Source: a virus
DNA: 47,010 nucleotides
IMG/VR virus record: IMGVR_UViG_3300009285_010022
Location: 1-47,010 of that record
Strand: one strand, 5' to 3'
Positions within the stretch are counted from its first letter, which is position 1, and every line of letters begins with the position of its first letter. The position numbers and the translations under genes were made by a program. Below are positions 33,138-40,002 of this stretch, in pieces. A model generated the notes under the pieces. It saw only the letters and a list, made by a program, of their open reading frames with translations. It was not told where the DNA came from and did no database searches.

Positions 33138-33347
33138 ATGAATGAATATGTTAAGATAAAATTGTTTAGACCAGGAACTAAAGTAACACCGACAAAAAAA
33201 TTCAGAGGTCTTTATAACAAAATGGATCTATCAGATGTATATGTAGTTAAATCATTCTTAAAAGAAGTTGATCATGTAATTTTATGTGGTGGAAAATATG
33301 ATGAAGAACGATGGCATATAGATCATTTGGAGGTAGTAAATGAATAA
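33138..33347 (+). CDS. MNxYT family member 21
   Basis: A protein of 69 residues: MNEYVKIKLFRPGTKVTP, then a D-V-Y-V-V-K strand and W-H-I-D-H-L-E-V-V-N-E. The family start is used; an in-frame TTG at 33105 lies inside a hairpin. Closely related to the copy at 44188 (R-P-G-T-K-V-T-P-T and W-H-x-D). Confidence 0.75.
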   Translation: MNEYVKIKLFRPGTKVTPTKKFRGLYNKMDLSDVYVVKSFLKEVDHVILCGGKYDEERWHIDHLEVVNE

Positions 33348-33576
33348 TTATATTGCAAGAAAAATATTGAAACCAGGAGTTAAAGTAAGAATCAAAAAAG
33401 AAGCCGGAATAATTTATGAAGAAATAACATCTAAAGAAGTGTTAACCATAACAGAGGTTTTAGTTTCGGAAGATAATAAGGTATTCATATCATTGATTAA
33501 AGGAAATATAAATGACCTTGATGAACTTAATTACTCATTTAAATTAGAAGAAATTGAGGAGGTGATAAATGGATAA
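33340..33576 (+). CDS. MNxYT family member 22
   Basis: A protein of 78 residues: MNNYIARKILKPGVKVRIKK, ending F-K-L-E-E-I-E-E-V-I-N-G. SD GGAGG lies inside the previous gene. Overlaps both neighbours by 8 nt. Confidence 0.77.
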   Translation: MNNYIARKILKPGVKVRIKKEAGIIYEEITSKEVLTITEVLVSEDNKVFISLIKGNINDLDELNYSFKLEEIEEVING

Positions 33577-33865
33577 GTATAACCAGACAAAAAGATTTCA
33601 TAAAATGCAATTGGGCGAAGTAGTAGGTCTTTTTCTAAAAATTGAAAACGAAGCTAATGATGGATGGGGTGATGCAATTTCACATTATTATGGATATACT
33701 TCTCCTAGTCATATCCGAAATAAGAACATTGAAATTCTTAAACTAGATCTAAAAAGATTTACTAAATGGACTCGTAAGAAAATCAAAGAAGAAATAGAGC
33801 GTAGAAGGATTAGTTACAAATGGCTATATAACAATGGTGTTTCATATCTTATAGAGGAGGAATGA
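33569..33865 (+). CDS. Divergent MNxYT-like / helical protein
   Basis: A protein of 98 residues: MDKYNQTKRFHKMQLGEVV. Only the opening K-Y-x-x-T-K and the Gly recall the family; the second half is helical (F-T-K-W-T-R-K-K-I-K-E-E-I-E-R-R). Coupled on both sides and with GGAGGTGATAA as SD, so it is expressed with the array. Confidence 0.65.
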   Translation: MDKYNQTKRFHKMQLGEVVGLFLKIENEANDGWGDAISHYYGYTSPSHIRNKNIEILKLDLKRFTKWTRKKIKEEIERRRISYKWLYNNGVSYLIEEE

Positions 33866-33867
33866 TT

Positions 33868-34077
33868 ATGGCATACACGAGTGTTGATTTCAAAACAAAG
33901 AAAGCGTTGAAAGAAGCTGTGGTTCAAGGTAGGAAGATTTCTATCTATAACCACTCAGGAATATTTCCAACCAAAGACAATGGAATTGAATTCGTTGAAG
34001 GTCCACACTATCCTAAACCTCACACATGGTATGCTCAAGTAACAATGAAAGACGGGGTGATAGTAAAAGTAAAATGA
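33868..34077 (+). CDS. Small phage protein with GPHYPKPH motif
   Basis: A protein of 69 residues beginning MAYTSVDFKTKKALKEAV, with G-P-H-Y-P-K-P-H-T-W-Y-A-Q-V. I recall many phages encoding a short protein with the same K-T-K-K-x-L-K-E-A-V opening and G-P-H-Y-P-x-P-H-x-W-Y-A, of unknown function. The second ATG is used because of its 7-nt spacing from GAGGAGGA. Confidence 0.68.
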   Translation: MAYTSVDFKTKKALKEAVVQGRKISIYNHSGIFPTKDNGIEFVEGPHYPKPHTWYAQVTMKDGVIVKVK

Positions 34078-34292
34078 ATCTATACACATTTAAAAAGACA
34101 TTTAAAGATGGAATGAAAGTTAAACTACTTAGATGTGATAACAAAAACTGTGGTCTACGAAATGACTGTGTTGGGTCTATTGTAGAAATCGGTGATATTT
34201 CAACTCGAAATGGACCGAGTTTTTGGATTGAGGGTGAATATGCAGAGTGTGAAGTAACATGTGACTTTGAAGATTTGGAGGTAATAAAATGA
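34074..34292 (+). CDS. MNxYT family member 24 (Cys-cluster form)
   Basis: A protein of 72 residues: MNLYTFKKTFKDGMKVKLL, then R-C-D-N-K-N-C-G-L-R-N-D-C-V-G, and C-D-F-E-D-L-E-V-I-K at the end. Three Cys sit directly after the basic strand, like a zinc knuckle inserted in a barrel loop. The family start is used; the frame is open upstream. Confidence 0.78.
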   Translation: MNLYTFKKTFKDGMKVKLLRCDNKNCGLRNDCVGSIVEIGDISTRNGPSFWIEGEYAECEVTCDFEDLEVIK

Positions 34293-34510
34293 AGGAAGAA
34301 ATAAAGAAATTAATGCTTGAGTATCCAATTGGCACCATTGTTGATTTTGCCGACGAAGGCGAAGAGATTGATCGATGGATTATTATTGAACATAATCTAG
34401 ACAATAGCCCTGGGGAACTTGATCTTGGGCTAACATACGAAAATGATCCTAGCGAAACTCCAGACTTTTATGCATTCCCTAAAGACGTAACAATTATTAA
34501 GAAACCTTAA
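34289..34510 (+). CDS. MNxYT family member 25 (altered opening)
   Basis: A protein of 73 residues: MKEEIKKLMLEYPIGTIVDF. The family opening has been replaced by an acidic/basic helix, but Y-P-I-G-T-I-V, the F-x-x-P-K-D-V-T-I-I end and the ATGA coupling place it in the family. Confidence 0.68.
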   Translation: MKEEIKKLMLEYPIGTIVDFADEGEEIDRWIIIEHNLDNSPGELDLGLTYENDPSETPDFYAFPKDVTIIKKP

Positions 34511-34522
34511 AGAGATTATAAA

Positions 34523-34747
34523 ATGAATCTATATCAACTCAGGAGATACATAGGTAAACAATTCAAAATGAAAAATTTAGCTAATAGACCAGGGACTATA
34601 GGTACTTATTCAAATATTTGGCCCGGAATCTATATTGTAAAAGATGCTTATTACAGTAATAGAAGGATGTGTAATGTAATAGAATTCATAGATTCAAGTG
34701 ATAATGAGGAATATATTATAAAACTTAAATTTGTAGAGTTTCTGTAA
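34523..34747 (+). CDS. MNxYT family member 26
   Basis: A protein of 74 residues: MNLYQLRRYIGKQFKMKN, where Thr is Gln and G-T-K-V is changed to G-K-Q-F. G-I-Y-I-V-K-D is the middle strand and I-K-L-K-F-V-E-F-L the end. SD weak. Confidence 0.68.
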   Translation: MNLYQLRRYIGKQFKMKNLANRPGTIGTYSNIWPGIYIVKDAYYSNRRMCNVIEFIDSSDNEEYIIKLKFVEFL

Positions 34748-34965
34748 CCATCATAAACCAGTCAACTCTAATTACTAATCTTTAGTCTAAATTAGAATAT
34801 GCTTTAACATTCCGACACGGTGTAGACTGCTCTCGCTCTATACTCGCGATTTCATGATCTTCCATTTCACGCGCGGATTTGCGAACTCGCTGAACCTACC
34901 GAAGTCCATGAATCTAATCACGCCATTCACAACAATCACCAAAAACGAAACATTGCATTTTTTGC
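34748..34965. other. Gene-free spacer
   Basis: No ORF with an SD. A TCTAATT / AATTAGA stem with an inner ACTAA / TTAGT pairing at 34769-34798 could end transcripts of the array block. The right part is unusually GC-rich and pyrimidine-rich for this genome; nothing else recognised. Confidence 0.45.
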
Positions 34966-34994
34966 TTGCATCGGAGCCCTCGCCATGTTATACT
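34966..34994 (+). promoter_or_regulatory. Promoter before the GC-rich gene block
   Basis: TTGCAT, 17 bp, TATACT. It lies 45 bp before the ATG at 35040. The TTGCAT-CGG-AGCCCTCG spacer resembles the second promoter at 35231 (TTGCAT-CGGCAAGCTCG). Confidence 0.7.
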
Positions 34995-35039
34995 GTACCC
35001 GTAACAATATAACAGGGACTTAGGACATAAGGAGGTCTC

Positions 35040-35222
35040 ATGATTTCAAAGAGCACAAAGAAGTGGAATACACTGGTCAACCGGATGCTCAAAACTGGAC
35101 TTGGCCAGGAAGGCCATCAGATTCGGATGGATGAAGTTGAGAACCTAGAAAGGGAAATGTTCAGAAATCAGTATCCGTTCAGGTCAGTACCCTCAGTAAA
35201 AAGGGGTCGCAAGAAAGCCTAA
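35040..35222 (+). CDS. Small basic protein of unknown function
   Basis: A protein of 60 residues: MISKSTKKWNTLVNRML, an acidic helix, then V-P-S-V-K-R-G-R-K-K-A. SD AAGGAGG. First gene of a short GC-rich block that ends at a strong terminator. Confidence 0.62.
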   Translation: MISKSTKKWNTLVNRMLKTGLGQEGHQIRMDEVENLEREMFRNQYPFRSVPSVKRGRKKA

Positions 35223-35230
35223 TTATTTAC

Positions 35231-35259
35231 TTGCATCGGCAAGCTCGACGTGTTATAGT
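35231..35259 (+). promoter_or_regulatory. Second promoter of the GC-rich block
   Basis: TTGCAT, 17 bp, TATAGT. Only 35 bp before the GTG at 35293; the -35 begins just after the stop of the upstream gene. Confidence 0.7.
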
Positions 35260-35292
35260 GGGAATAATAATACAGTAGAGGAGGTGATGAGA

Positions 35293-35697
35293 GTGTCAGA
35301 TTTCCCGAGTCCCACACTAGCCGTTGAAATGGCACTGAAGCAATTCGGCGGATGGTTCAGGATGTTCGGGAGGTCATCTGGAACAGTAGATATCCAGGAT
35401 ATCACATATCGGGAAGGTGAAGTGGGATTCTGGGTTGAATGGTCCAAGGTCAAGATGGCCGAACAGTTGGATGTAGATGTAGAGGAGGCCTGCCAAGAAT
35501 TTGTGAAAGCCTATGGCAGGAAAATGCCGAAGGCCGAACTAAGGGAGAGGATGGTTCGCGCTCTCCTTAAGAACGGATGGAAACCCGATTCGGTAAAAGT
35601 CATCAAAGAAATGCGAACCATTCAGAAGTCCAAGCGGGAGGATATATCATGTCTAAGAAAAAGTCTACGAAAAAAGATGTCAAGAAGGAAGTCGTGA
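35293..35697 (+). CDS. Helical protein of unknown function
   Basis: A protein of 134 residues read from GTG 35293 (MSDFPSPT), which lies 6 nt after GGAGGTG; an ATG at 35287 abuts the SD. It has W-F-R-M-F-G-R, E-G-E-V-G-F-W-V-E-W-S-K-V and a long charged helix; the C-terminus is basic (S-L-R-K-K-M-S-R-R-K-S). It overlaps the next gene by 49 nt. Confidence 0.62.
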   Translation: MSDFPSPTLAVEMALKQFGGWFRMFGRSSGTVDIQDITYREGEVGFWVEWSKVKMAEQLDVDVEEACQEFVKAYGRKMPKAELRERMVRALLKNGWKPDSVKVIKEMRTIQKSKREDISCLRKSLRKKMSRRKS

Positions 35698-36260
35698 AAG
35701 TCGGATGTGCCGCCAAGATCAAGAGAGGCGACAACCAGCACGAGAATAAAACCATTCGGAATATGTTCTCGGCCATCCTGAAGAAGCATTCGGATCTGAG
35801 CCTCGTGGAGAACTCGTGGGGAGCCCTTCAGGTGAAGCGAAACGGGGACGTCCTGTTCTCGGCCAGGCGTGGCGGCGACATGATCATCAGCCGTCCAATG
35901 TTCACCGGCACCGGAAAGAATCGTGAGCGCCTGTTCAAGCATCCGGGCAATCACTACGATTACCTCTCCTCGGTTCCACTCAACAAGGTGACCCTGGCGA
36001 TGCTCGAGGACCGCGTGAAGGACCCGAAGTCCACGAAGGACTACTACGCTGAGATCTACAAGGGGCGTGAGGCTGAGGCTGGCTGGAACATGAGGAAAGC
36101 CGCCGCCGCCAAGAGGGTCGGTGAGGTTGTCAAGGAAGCCAAGGGAAAGGTCTCCAAGAAGACAGTGGAAAAGATCGTTGCTAAGAGGAAGGCCACCGAA
36201 CTGAAGAGGACACCGGTCCGCAAGGCTCTCGCTCAGGTCGCAGCAGAAGCCTCAGCGTAA
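35649..36260 (+). CDS. GC-rich basic protein, paralogue of the 32.4-kb gene
   Basis: A protein of 203 residues beginning MSKKKSTKKDVKKE, with SD GGGAGGAT. Shared with the 32371 gene: W-G-A-L-Q-V-K-R-N-G-D and A-R-R-G-G-D-M-I-I-S-R-P. The C-terminus has K-R-T-P-V-R, as in the terminase and homing endonuclease. GC is near 57 percent, far above its surroundings, which suggests acquisition or selection for high expression. Very basic, so nucleic-acid binding is likely but unproven. Confidence 0.7.
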   Translation: MSKKKSTKKDVKKEVVKVGCAAKIKRGDNQHENKTIRNMFSAILKKHSDLSLVENSWGALQVKRNGDVLFSARRGGDMIISRPMFTGTGKNRERLFKHPGNHYDYLSSVPLNKVTLAMLEDRVKDPKSTKDYYAEIYKGREAEAGWNMRKAAAAKRVGEVVKEAKGKVSKKTVEKIVAKRKATELKRTPVRKALAQVAAEASA

Positions 36261-36269
36261 CCAACTTCA

Positions 36270-36299
36270 GGGAGGGTCACCAAGACCCTCCCTTTTTTT
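36270..36299 (+). terminator. Rho-independent terminator
   Basis: GGGAGGGTC (36270-36278), ACCAA loop, GACCCTCCC (36284-36292), then seven T. The strongest terminator in the window; closes the GC-rich block. Confidence 0.93.
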
Positions 36300-36365
36300 G
36301 ACTTTATTCCATCAGGATATCAAAGTTTTTTATTTCCTTTAGTCAGAGTTTTATGTGGGTGTGAG

Positions 36366-36554
36366 ATGAATAAATACAGTTGGGAAAAAGGTCGTAATGA
36401 ACTTGCAAAAACTCTAAAAGAAAAACTTTCACCAGAAGAAATTATGGTGATAGTAGAAACTGTTTTTGATTTATTAGATGAAGAGGAACATGAACAGGTT
36501 TTTTCAAAAGAAATTCTAGATCTCTTAGATGGTAATTCAAAATATTTCCGGTAA
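36366..36554 (+). CDS. Helical acidic protein with MNxY-like opening
   Basis: A protein of 62 residues: MNKYSWEKGRNELAKTLKEK, followed by two acidic helices. It shares only the first residues with the array family and lacks all barrel motifs, so it may use the same initiation region or be an unrelated gene. Confidence 0.58.
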   Translation: MNKYSWEKGRNELAKTLKEKLSPEEIMVIVETVFDLLDEEEHEQVFSKEILDLLDGNSKYFR

Positions 36555-36607
36555 TAGTTTGCCCTTACTACTATTCCAAGACTAGTCGTAAGAGGATCTG
36601 AAATATC

Positions 36608-36805
36608 ATGAATTTATACTGTTTTCGTAAATTGAAAGTAGGTGATGAAATAGAAATAGCCGACAATTTATTTAAAGGATTATTTCTTCCTGAAAGAATT
36701 ACCATAATAAAATTACGAAAAGATTCATCTGGGAACGATTGTGCGGATATTGATTATGGGCTATATGTTTTACCTTATCAAATCGTTAGAAAGATAGAAA
36801 AATGA
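36608..36805 (+). CDS. MNxYT family member 28 (YCF form)
   Basis: A protein of 65 residues: MNLYCFRKLKVGDEIEIAD, ending L-P-Y-Q-I-V-R-K-I-E-K. Representative of the subfamily in which Thr-x is replaced by Cys-Phe. ATGA joint with a broken copy. Confidence 0.76.
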   Translation: MNLYCFRKLKVGDEIEIADNLFKGLFLPERITIIKLRKDSSGNDCADIDYGLYVLPYQIVRKIEK

Positions 36806-37037
36806 ATTTATATACTTTCAAAAAAGGAGCTGTAACCTGTAAGAAACTAAAGATGATCGCATGTAAGCATGTAAGGCAGATTCTCCTTGTCATAACCGTT
36901 GTCTTAGCGAAACACATGAAATTGTAGAACTAAAATTTAATAGTAATAGAAATGAATATGAAATTAATTTTATTAACAGTTGCACTTCGAGGGTTTGCCA
37001 AGCTAGATATGAAGATGAATTTGAGTTTGTAGAATGA
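36802..37037 (+). pseudogene. MNxYT family member 29, broken by 8-bp duplication (Cys-cluster form)
   Basis: Starts MNLYTFKKGAVTCKKLKM and stops after 41 codons. GCATGTAA occurs twice in tandem (36859-36866 and 36867-36874). Removing one copy restores a single frame with C-K-A-D-S-P-C-H-N-R-C, then V-E-L-K-F and F-E-F-V-E, ending at the next ATG, i.e. a normal Cys-cluster member of about 76 residues. This is a direct, recent inactivation or a reversible switch. Confidence 0.75.
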
Positions 37038-37237
37038 ATCTATATACATTCAAAAAATTGAAAGTAGGTGATAGAATTCTTATTGATTTTCCAATGAGAA
37101 AAACTCCAATGGAATGTGAAGTAGTAGAAGCAGTAACCACAGACAGTGATTGGATAAAAACATTTATTGTTAATTCAAGAAATAAAGAACCTTTGAATGT
37201 CCCAAGAGTAGCAATAATCTGTAAGATAGAAAAATGA
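37034..37237 (+). CDS. MNxYT family member 30
   Basis: A protein of 67 residues: MNLYTFKKLKVGDRILID, ending V-A-I-I-C-K-I-E-K. ATGA joints both sides, the right one leading into a truncated copy. Confidence 0.77.
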   Translation: MNLYTFKKLKVGDRILIDFPMRKTPMECEVVEAVTTDSDWIKTFIVNSRNKEPLNVPRVAIICKIEK

Positions 37238-37272
37238 ATATATGTTTTCAAAGGGCTAATAGCGAGGGTTAA
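37234..37272 (+). pseudogene. Truncated array copy, 12 codons
   Basis: MNICFQRANSEG then stop. The start overlaps the previous stop as in intact copies. Nearly repeated 52 bp downstream; probably what remains of a YCF-form gene. Confidence 0.55.
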
Positions 37273-37285
37273 ATGGGTTATTGAG

Positions 37286-37327
37286 ATGAATATATATTGC
37301 TTTCAAAGGGCTAATGGTAGTAGTTAA
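37286..37327 (+). pseudogene. Truncated array copy, 13 codons
   Basis: MNIYCFQRANGSS then stop. Shares TTTCAAAGGGCTAATG-type DNA with the fragment just upstream, so the pair looks like a duplicated remnant. Confidence 0.55.
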
Positions 37328-37333
37328 ATTGAC

Positions 37334-37540
37334 ATGAATCTATATACTTTCAATAAATTGAAACCAGGAGATAGAATTAGACTTCGCGAAGGAATGGATC
37401 ATAGAGATTGTTCTACAATCCAAGTTGTGAAGAAGCGTTGGGGTAATAGTAAATTATGGATAGTAACAAGTGATAGCGAAACTAGAAATCCAAAACTCAC
37501 TCATATATCTAATGTTGAATGTAAAATAGAAGAATCATGA
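37334..37540 (+). CDS. MNxYT family member 33
   Basis: A protein of 68 residues: MNLYTFNKLKPGDRIRLRE, ending N-V-E-C-K-I-E-E-S. Typical copy, ATGA joint to the next. Confidence 0.78.
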   Translation: MNLYTFNKLKPGDRIRLREGMDHRDCSTIQVVKKRWGNSKLWIVTSDSETRNPKLTHISNVECKIEES

Positions 37541-37752
37541 AATTTTCAGAATTAAAAAAACTTAAGAAAGGAAATAGAATTCTTGTTAATAAATCATATT
37601 TCTCAGAGGTTCATAAAGTTAAAGATCCTGTTTCAAAATCTAAAAGAACAATGATTGTGAAATCTGTGATGATTGAAGAATTTTGGAGGGGTGTATACAC
37701 TGAAAATGAAATACATGTTCATCTCAAATATATCAAAAAGCAAATCACATAA
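37537..37752 (+). CDS. MNxYT family member 34 (MKFSEL opening)
   Basis: A protein of 71 residues: MKFSELKKLKKGNRILVNK. The opening motif has diverged, but K-L-K-x-G-x-R-I-L-V and the coupled start keep it in the family. The C-terminus is basic. Confidence 0.7.
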   Translation: MKFSELKKLKKGNRILVNKSYFSEVHKVKDPVSKSKRTMIVKSVMIEEFWRGVYTENEIHVHLKYIKKQIT

Positions 37753-37835
37753 TTAAGAGACACTACAAAATACAGGATTCATATTTTTATACTCAATATA
37801 GCATACTCTAAATTAGTCACACTTAAAAAAGTCCT

Positions 37836-37982
37836 AAGTTTACCTTGGGGTAAACCACCTTTAAAGTTTTTGAAGTGTAGTAGAAAAGCATGATATATTA
37901 TATCTTAGCTATATAGTTTATAAGGTTTCACACTATTGTAGTTGCAATGATTAAAAAAGGTGTTTTACCCCAGGGGAAACTT
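37836..37982. promoter_or_regulatory. Long-range inverted repeat with palindromic arms
   Basis: Arm 1 at 37836-37862 and arm 2 at 37956-37982 are inverted copies matching at about 24 of 27 positions. Each arm holds its own dyad (GTTTACCTTGGGGTAAAC; GTTTTACCCCAGGGGAAAC). It occupies the gene-free gap before the GTG-start copy at 38013. Possible operator pair, recombination site or origin element. Confidence 0.65.
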
Positions 37983-38012
37983 TTGTTAATCACCACGATT
38001 TAGGAGATACTA

Positions 38013-38228
38013 GTGAACTTGTATACACTGAAGAAAAAATATCCAATAGGAACTAAGTTAATTAGAAATTTCAACAATCATAAGGGATATAAGAAACACT
38101 ATAATGTTTGGATTGTTGATGGATATAATACCAGTCGTAAACATTTAATTCTATTAAGAAGTGATAATAGTAATTATTTAATTGGCGTTCCTTATTCAAA
38201 TCTTAAACACTATAAGAGAATCAAATGA
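38013..38228 (+). CDS. MNxYT family member 35 (GTG start)
   Basis: A protein of 71 residues: MNLYTLKKKYPIGTKLIRN, read from GTG 11 nt after AGGAGA. The basic end (L-K-H-Y-K-R-I-K) replaces the acidic tail. First copy after the palindromic gap, so it may head its own transcript. Confidence 0.75.
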   Translation: MNLYTLKKKYPIGTKLIRNFNNHKGYKKHYNVWIVDGYNTSRKHLILLRSDNSNYLIGVPYSNLKHYKRIK

Positions 38229-38422
38229 ATTTCTATTGCTTCAGAAGACTTAAGCCAGGAGATATCATAGAACTCACTGATGAAACTATGAGAGAATGGA
38301 ATATCCATCACAGAGAACAGATAGTAAAAAAGTTCTGGCGTAGTGGTATCCTAACACGTCAAGGATGGTGTATTCACCCTGATGAAATACTCAGAAAAAT
38401 TCCTTACCCTACAAAGAAATAA
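38225..38422 (+). CDS. MNxYT family member 36 (YCF form)
   Basis: A protein of 65 residues: MNFYCFRRLKPGDIIELTD, with I-H-P-D-E-I-L-R-K-I near the end. ATGA joint to member 35. Confidence 0.77.
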   Translation: MNFYCFRRLKPGDIIELTDETMREWNIHHREQIVKKFWRSGILTRQGWCIHPDEILRKIPYPTKK

Positions 38423-38564
38423 TTAATAGATAACACCTATCATTCCTTATCTTTGTAACAATTACGTTCATCGACTTTTTTCAAGACTTTTCTTTCAATA
38501 TTCTCAATCGAACCGAGTAAATGTGGTAATAATTTACACACACTAACAAGCAAAGGAGAATACC

Positions 38565-38792
38565 ATGTCTAAAAAATCAAGATCATCTCAGAGCACAAGT
38601 GAACACCTTAATGTTACTGTAACGGCAACCTTCCTTCAAGATACAAAGAGTTACCACAAATACTCACTCAATGTTGACCTGAAAGATATCCTTCTTTCTA
38701 GGGATCATGCCTATCTTTCAAAAGATAAACCTGTGCCTTCAACCATAACAATAAAATTCGGAACACTTGAAGATAAGCAAGATAAGAAATAA
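38565..38792 (+). CDS. Small protein of unknown function
   Basis: A protein of 75 residues: MSKKSRSSQSTSEHLNV, strands V-T-V-T-A-T-F and Y-S-L-N-V-D-L, and T-I-T-I-K-F-G-T-L-E. SD AAGGAG with good spacing. Ser-rich start and beta body; not an array member. Confidence 0.62.
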   Translation: MSKKSRSSQSTSEHLNVTVTATFLQDTKSYHKYSLNVDLKDILLSRDHAYLSKDKPVPSTITIKFGTLEDKQDKK

Positions 38793-38818
38793 TTGTAATA
38801 GTAACAGCCATAGTAGTG

Positions 38819-38824
38819 TATAAT
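38819..38824 (+). promoter_or_regulatory. Possible -10 box with family trailer
   Basis: TATAAT followed by ACCAGTAG, the same trailer as the leftward promoter at 19078. The -35 is poor (TTGTAA is 20 bp away), so promoter activity is uncertain. Confidence 0.35.
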
Positions 38825-38891
38825 ACCAGTAGTGGAGGGTGTTAGATTAGTTGTTAGATTGTGAGAAGCATGAAGGTTGAAGGGTTTGAGA

Positions 38892-39032
38892 ATGGGCTAT
38901 AAAGATATAAGAAATTACTTAAAAAATGACTTAGAAATGACGGTCAGACCCCTTGTATCTTTTCTATCGTTAACCTATCGACTCATTTCATTTATCAACC
39001 CTTTAATCTATTACCAATCTATACCACACTGA
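38892..39032 (+). CDS. Doubtful small ORF
   Basis: A 46-codon frame beginning MGYKDIRNYLKND, hydrophobic in its second half. The SD is weak and codon use is unremarkable. It occupies the gap before the YCF copy at 39044; I would not rely on it. Confidence 0.25.
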   Translation: MGYKDIRNYLKNDLEMTVRPLVSFLSLTYRLISFINPLIYYQSIPH

Positions 39033-39043
39033 GGTCTTTAATA

Positions 39044-39241
39044 ATGAATCTCTACTGTTTCAAAAGACTCAAACCAGGAGATAAAGTAGAGGCCAGTGAT
39101 GAATTTATATCTAACTACAATAACAATCCACCAAAAATTCAGACTATTAAAAAGATTAGAGAACGGAGATATAATTCTATCTATGCCCGTACAATTGAAG
39201 GTTGGTGGTTGAGCCATTGTGAAATTGATAAAAAACTATAA
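39044..39241 (+). CDS. MNxYT family member 37 (YCF form)
   Basis: A protein of 65 residues: MNLYCFKRLKPGDKVEASD, then P-P-K-I-Q-T-I-K-K and W-W-L-S. Near-duplicate of the copy at 39531. SD GAGGTC. Confidence 0.78.
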   Translation: MNLYCFKRLKPGDKVEASDEFISNYNNNPPKIQTIKKIRERRYNSIYARTIEGWWLSHCEIDKKL

Positions 39242-39279
39242 CTTTATATTCTTGTTCTTTAATATTTGAGATCATTCTT

Positions 39280-39534
39280 ATGAATCTCTATACACTTAGA
39301 AAAACCTATAAAATAGGAACTAAGATTAGAATCACTAAATGCAGAGGTGAATCTACTAGAATAAGTAAATGTGATTGTGCTCCAATATGTAGCAAAGTAG
39401 TTGAAATCTATAAAATTGATTATGAATCTAAAACAATAGACTTCATCATGAAAGACACTATAAAAAATGAAGTTTCTTCATGTTTTGTATTTTTAGATAA
39501 AAATACAGATGAAGCAATAGAGATTATAGAATGA
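39280..39534 (+). CDS. MNxYT family member 38 (Cys-cluster form)
   Basis: A protein of 84 residues: MNLYTLRKTYKIGTKIRIT, then four Cys in K-C ... K-C-D-C-A-P-I-C, and E-A-I-E-I-I-E at the end. The largest Cys insertion in the family. ATGA joint to the next. Confidence 0.78.
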   Translation: MNLYTLRKTYKIGTKIRITKCRGESTRISKCDCAPICSKVVEIYKIDYESKTIDFIMKDTIKNEVSSCFVFLDKNTDEAIEIIE

Positions 39535-39722
39535 ACATCTACTGTTTCAAAAGACTCAAACCAGGAGATAAAGTAGAGGCCAGTGATGAATTTACCATTT
39601 TCTATCACAAAAGTCCACCAAAGATTCAGACTGTTAAAGAATTCAGCAATGGTAACGATAACTATCTCTACACAGAAGAGGAATGGTGGTTAACAGCTAT
39701 AGATATTAAAAGAAAAATATAA
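39531..39722 (+). CDS. MNxYT family member 39 (YCF form, recent duplicate)
   Basis: A protein of 63 residues: MNIYCFKRLKPGDKVEASD, P-P-K-I-Q-T-V-K-E and E-W-W-L-T. The first ~60 bp and the ~40-bp sequence after the stop (TTTATATTCTTGTTCTTTAA) are nearly identical to those of the copy at 39044. Confidence 0.77.
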   Translation: MNIYCFKRLKPGDKVEASDEFTIFYHKSPPKIQTVKEFSNGNDNYLYTEEEWWLTAIDIKRKI

Positions 39723-39765
39723 TAACTTTATATTCTTGTTCTTTAATGTTTGAGGTCTTCTTCTA

Positions 39766-39978
39766 ATGAACCAATACCTGATTAGAAAGAAGTACAAGGT
39801 AGGAACTAAAGTTATTATCAACAAAAAAATTTATAAAGACCCATATTATGATGATAAGATATTTACAATCAAAAGAGTTGAAATAGATAGAAATATCAAA
39901 ATTTTTCTAAAAGGCTTTGATTATGATAGTAACTGGGATAATGTATCGTGGTTTCCAGATGAAATTATTCTAATTTAG
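39766..39978 (+). CDS. MNxYT family member 40
   Basis: A protein of 70 residues: MNQYLIRKKYKVGTKVIIN, K-I-F-T-I-K-R-V in the middle and W-F-P-D-E-I-I-L-I at the end. Typical barrel rhythm. SD GAGGTC. Confidence 0.76.
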   Translation: MNQYLIRKKYKVGTKVIINKKIYKDPYYDDKIFTIKRVEIDRNIKIFLKGFDYDSNWDNVSWFPDEIILI

Positions 39979-40002
39979 AAGACTATAAGGAGGTGATAAC
40001 AG

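Noticed and set aside
34748-35039. tRNA gene in the GC-rich spacer
   Set aside because: No cloverleaf: T-arm GGTTCGA and a matching acceptor stem are missing.
37836-37982. Inverted repeat as an insertion-sequence end pair
   Set aside because: Only 93 bp lie between the arms, with no transposase and no target-site duplication.
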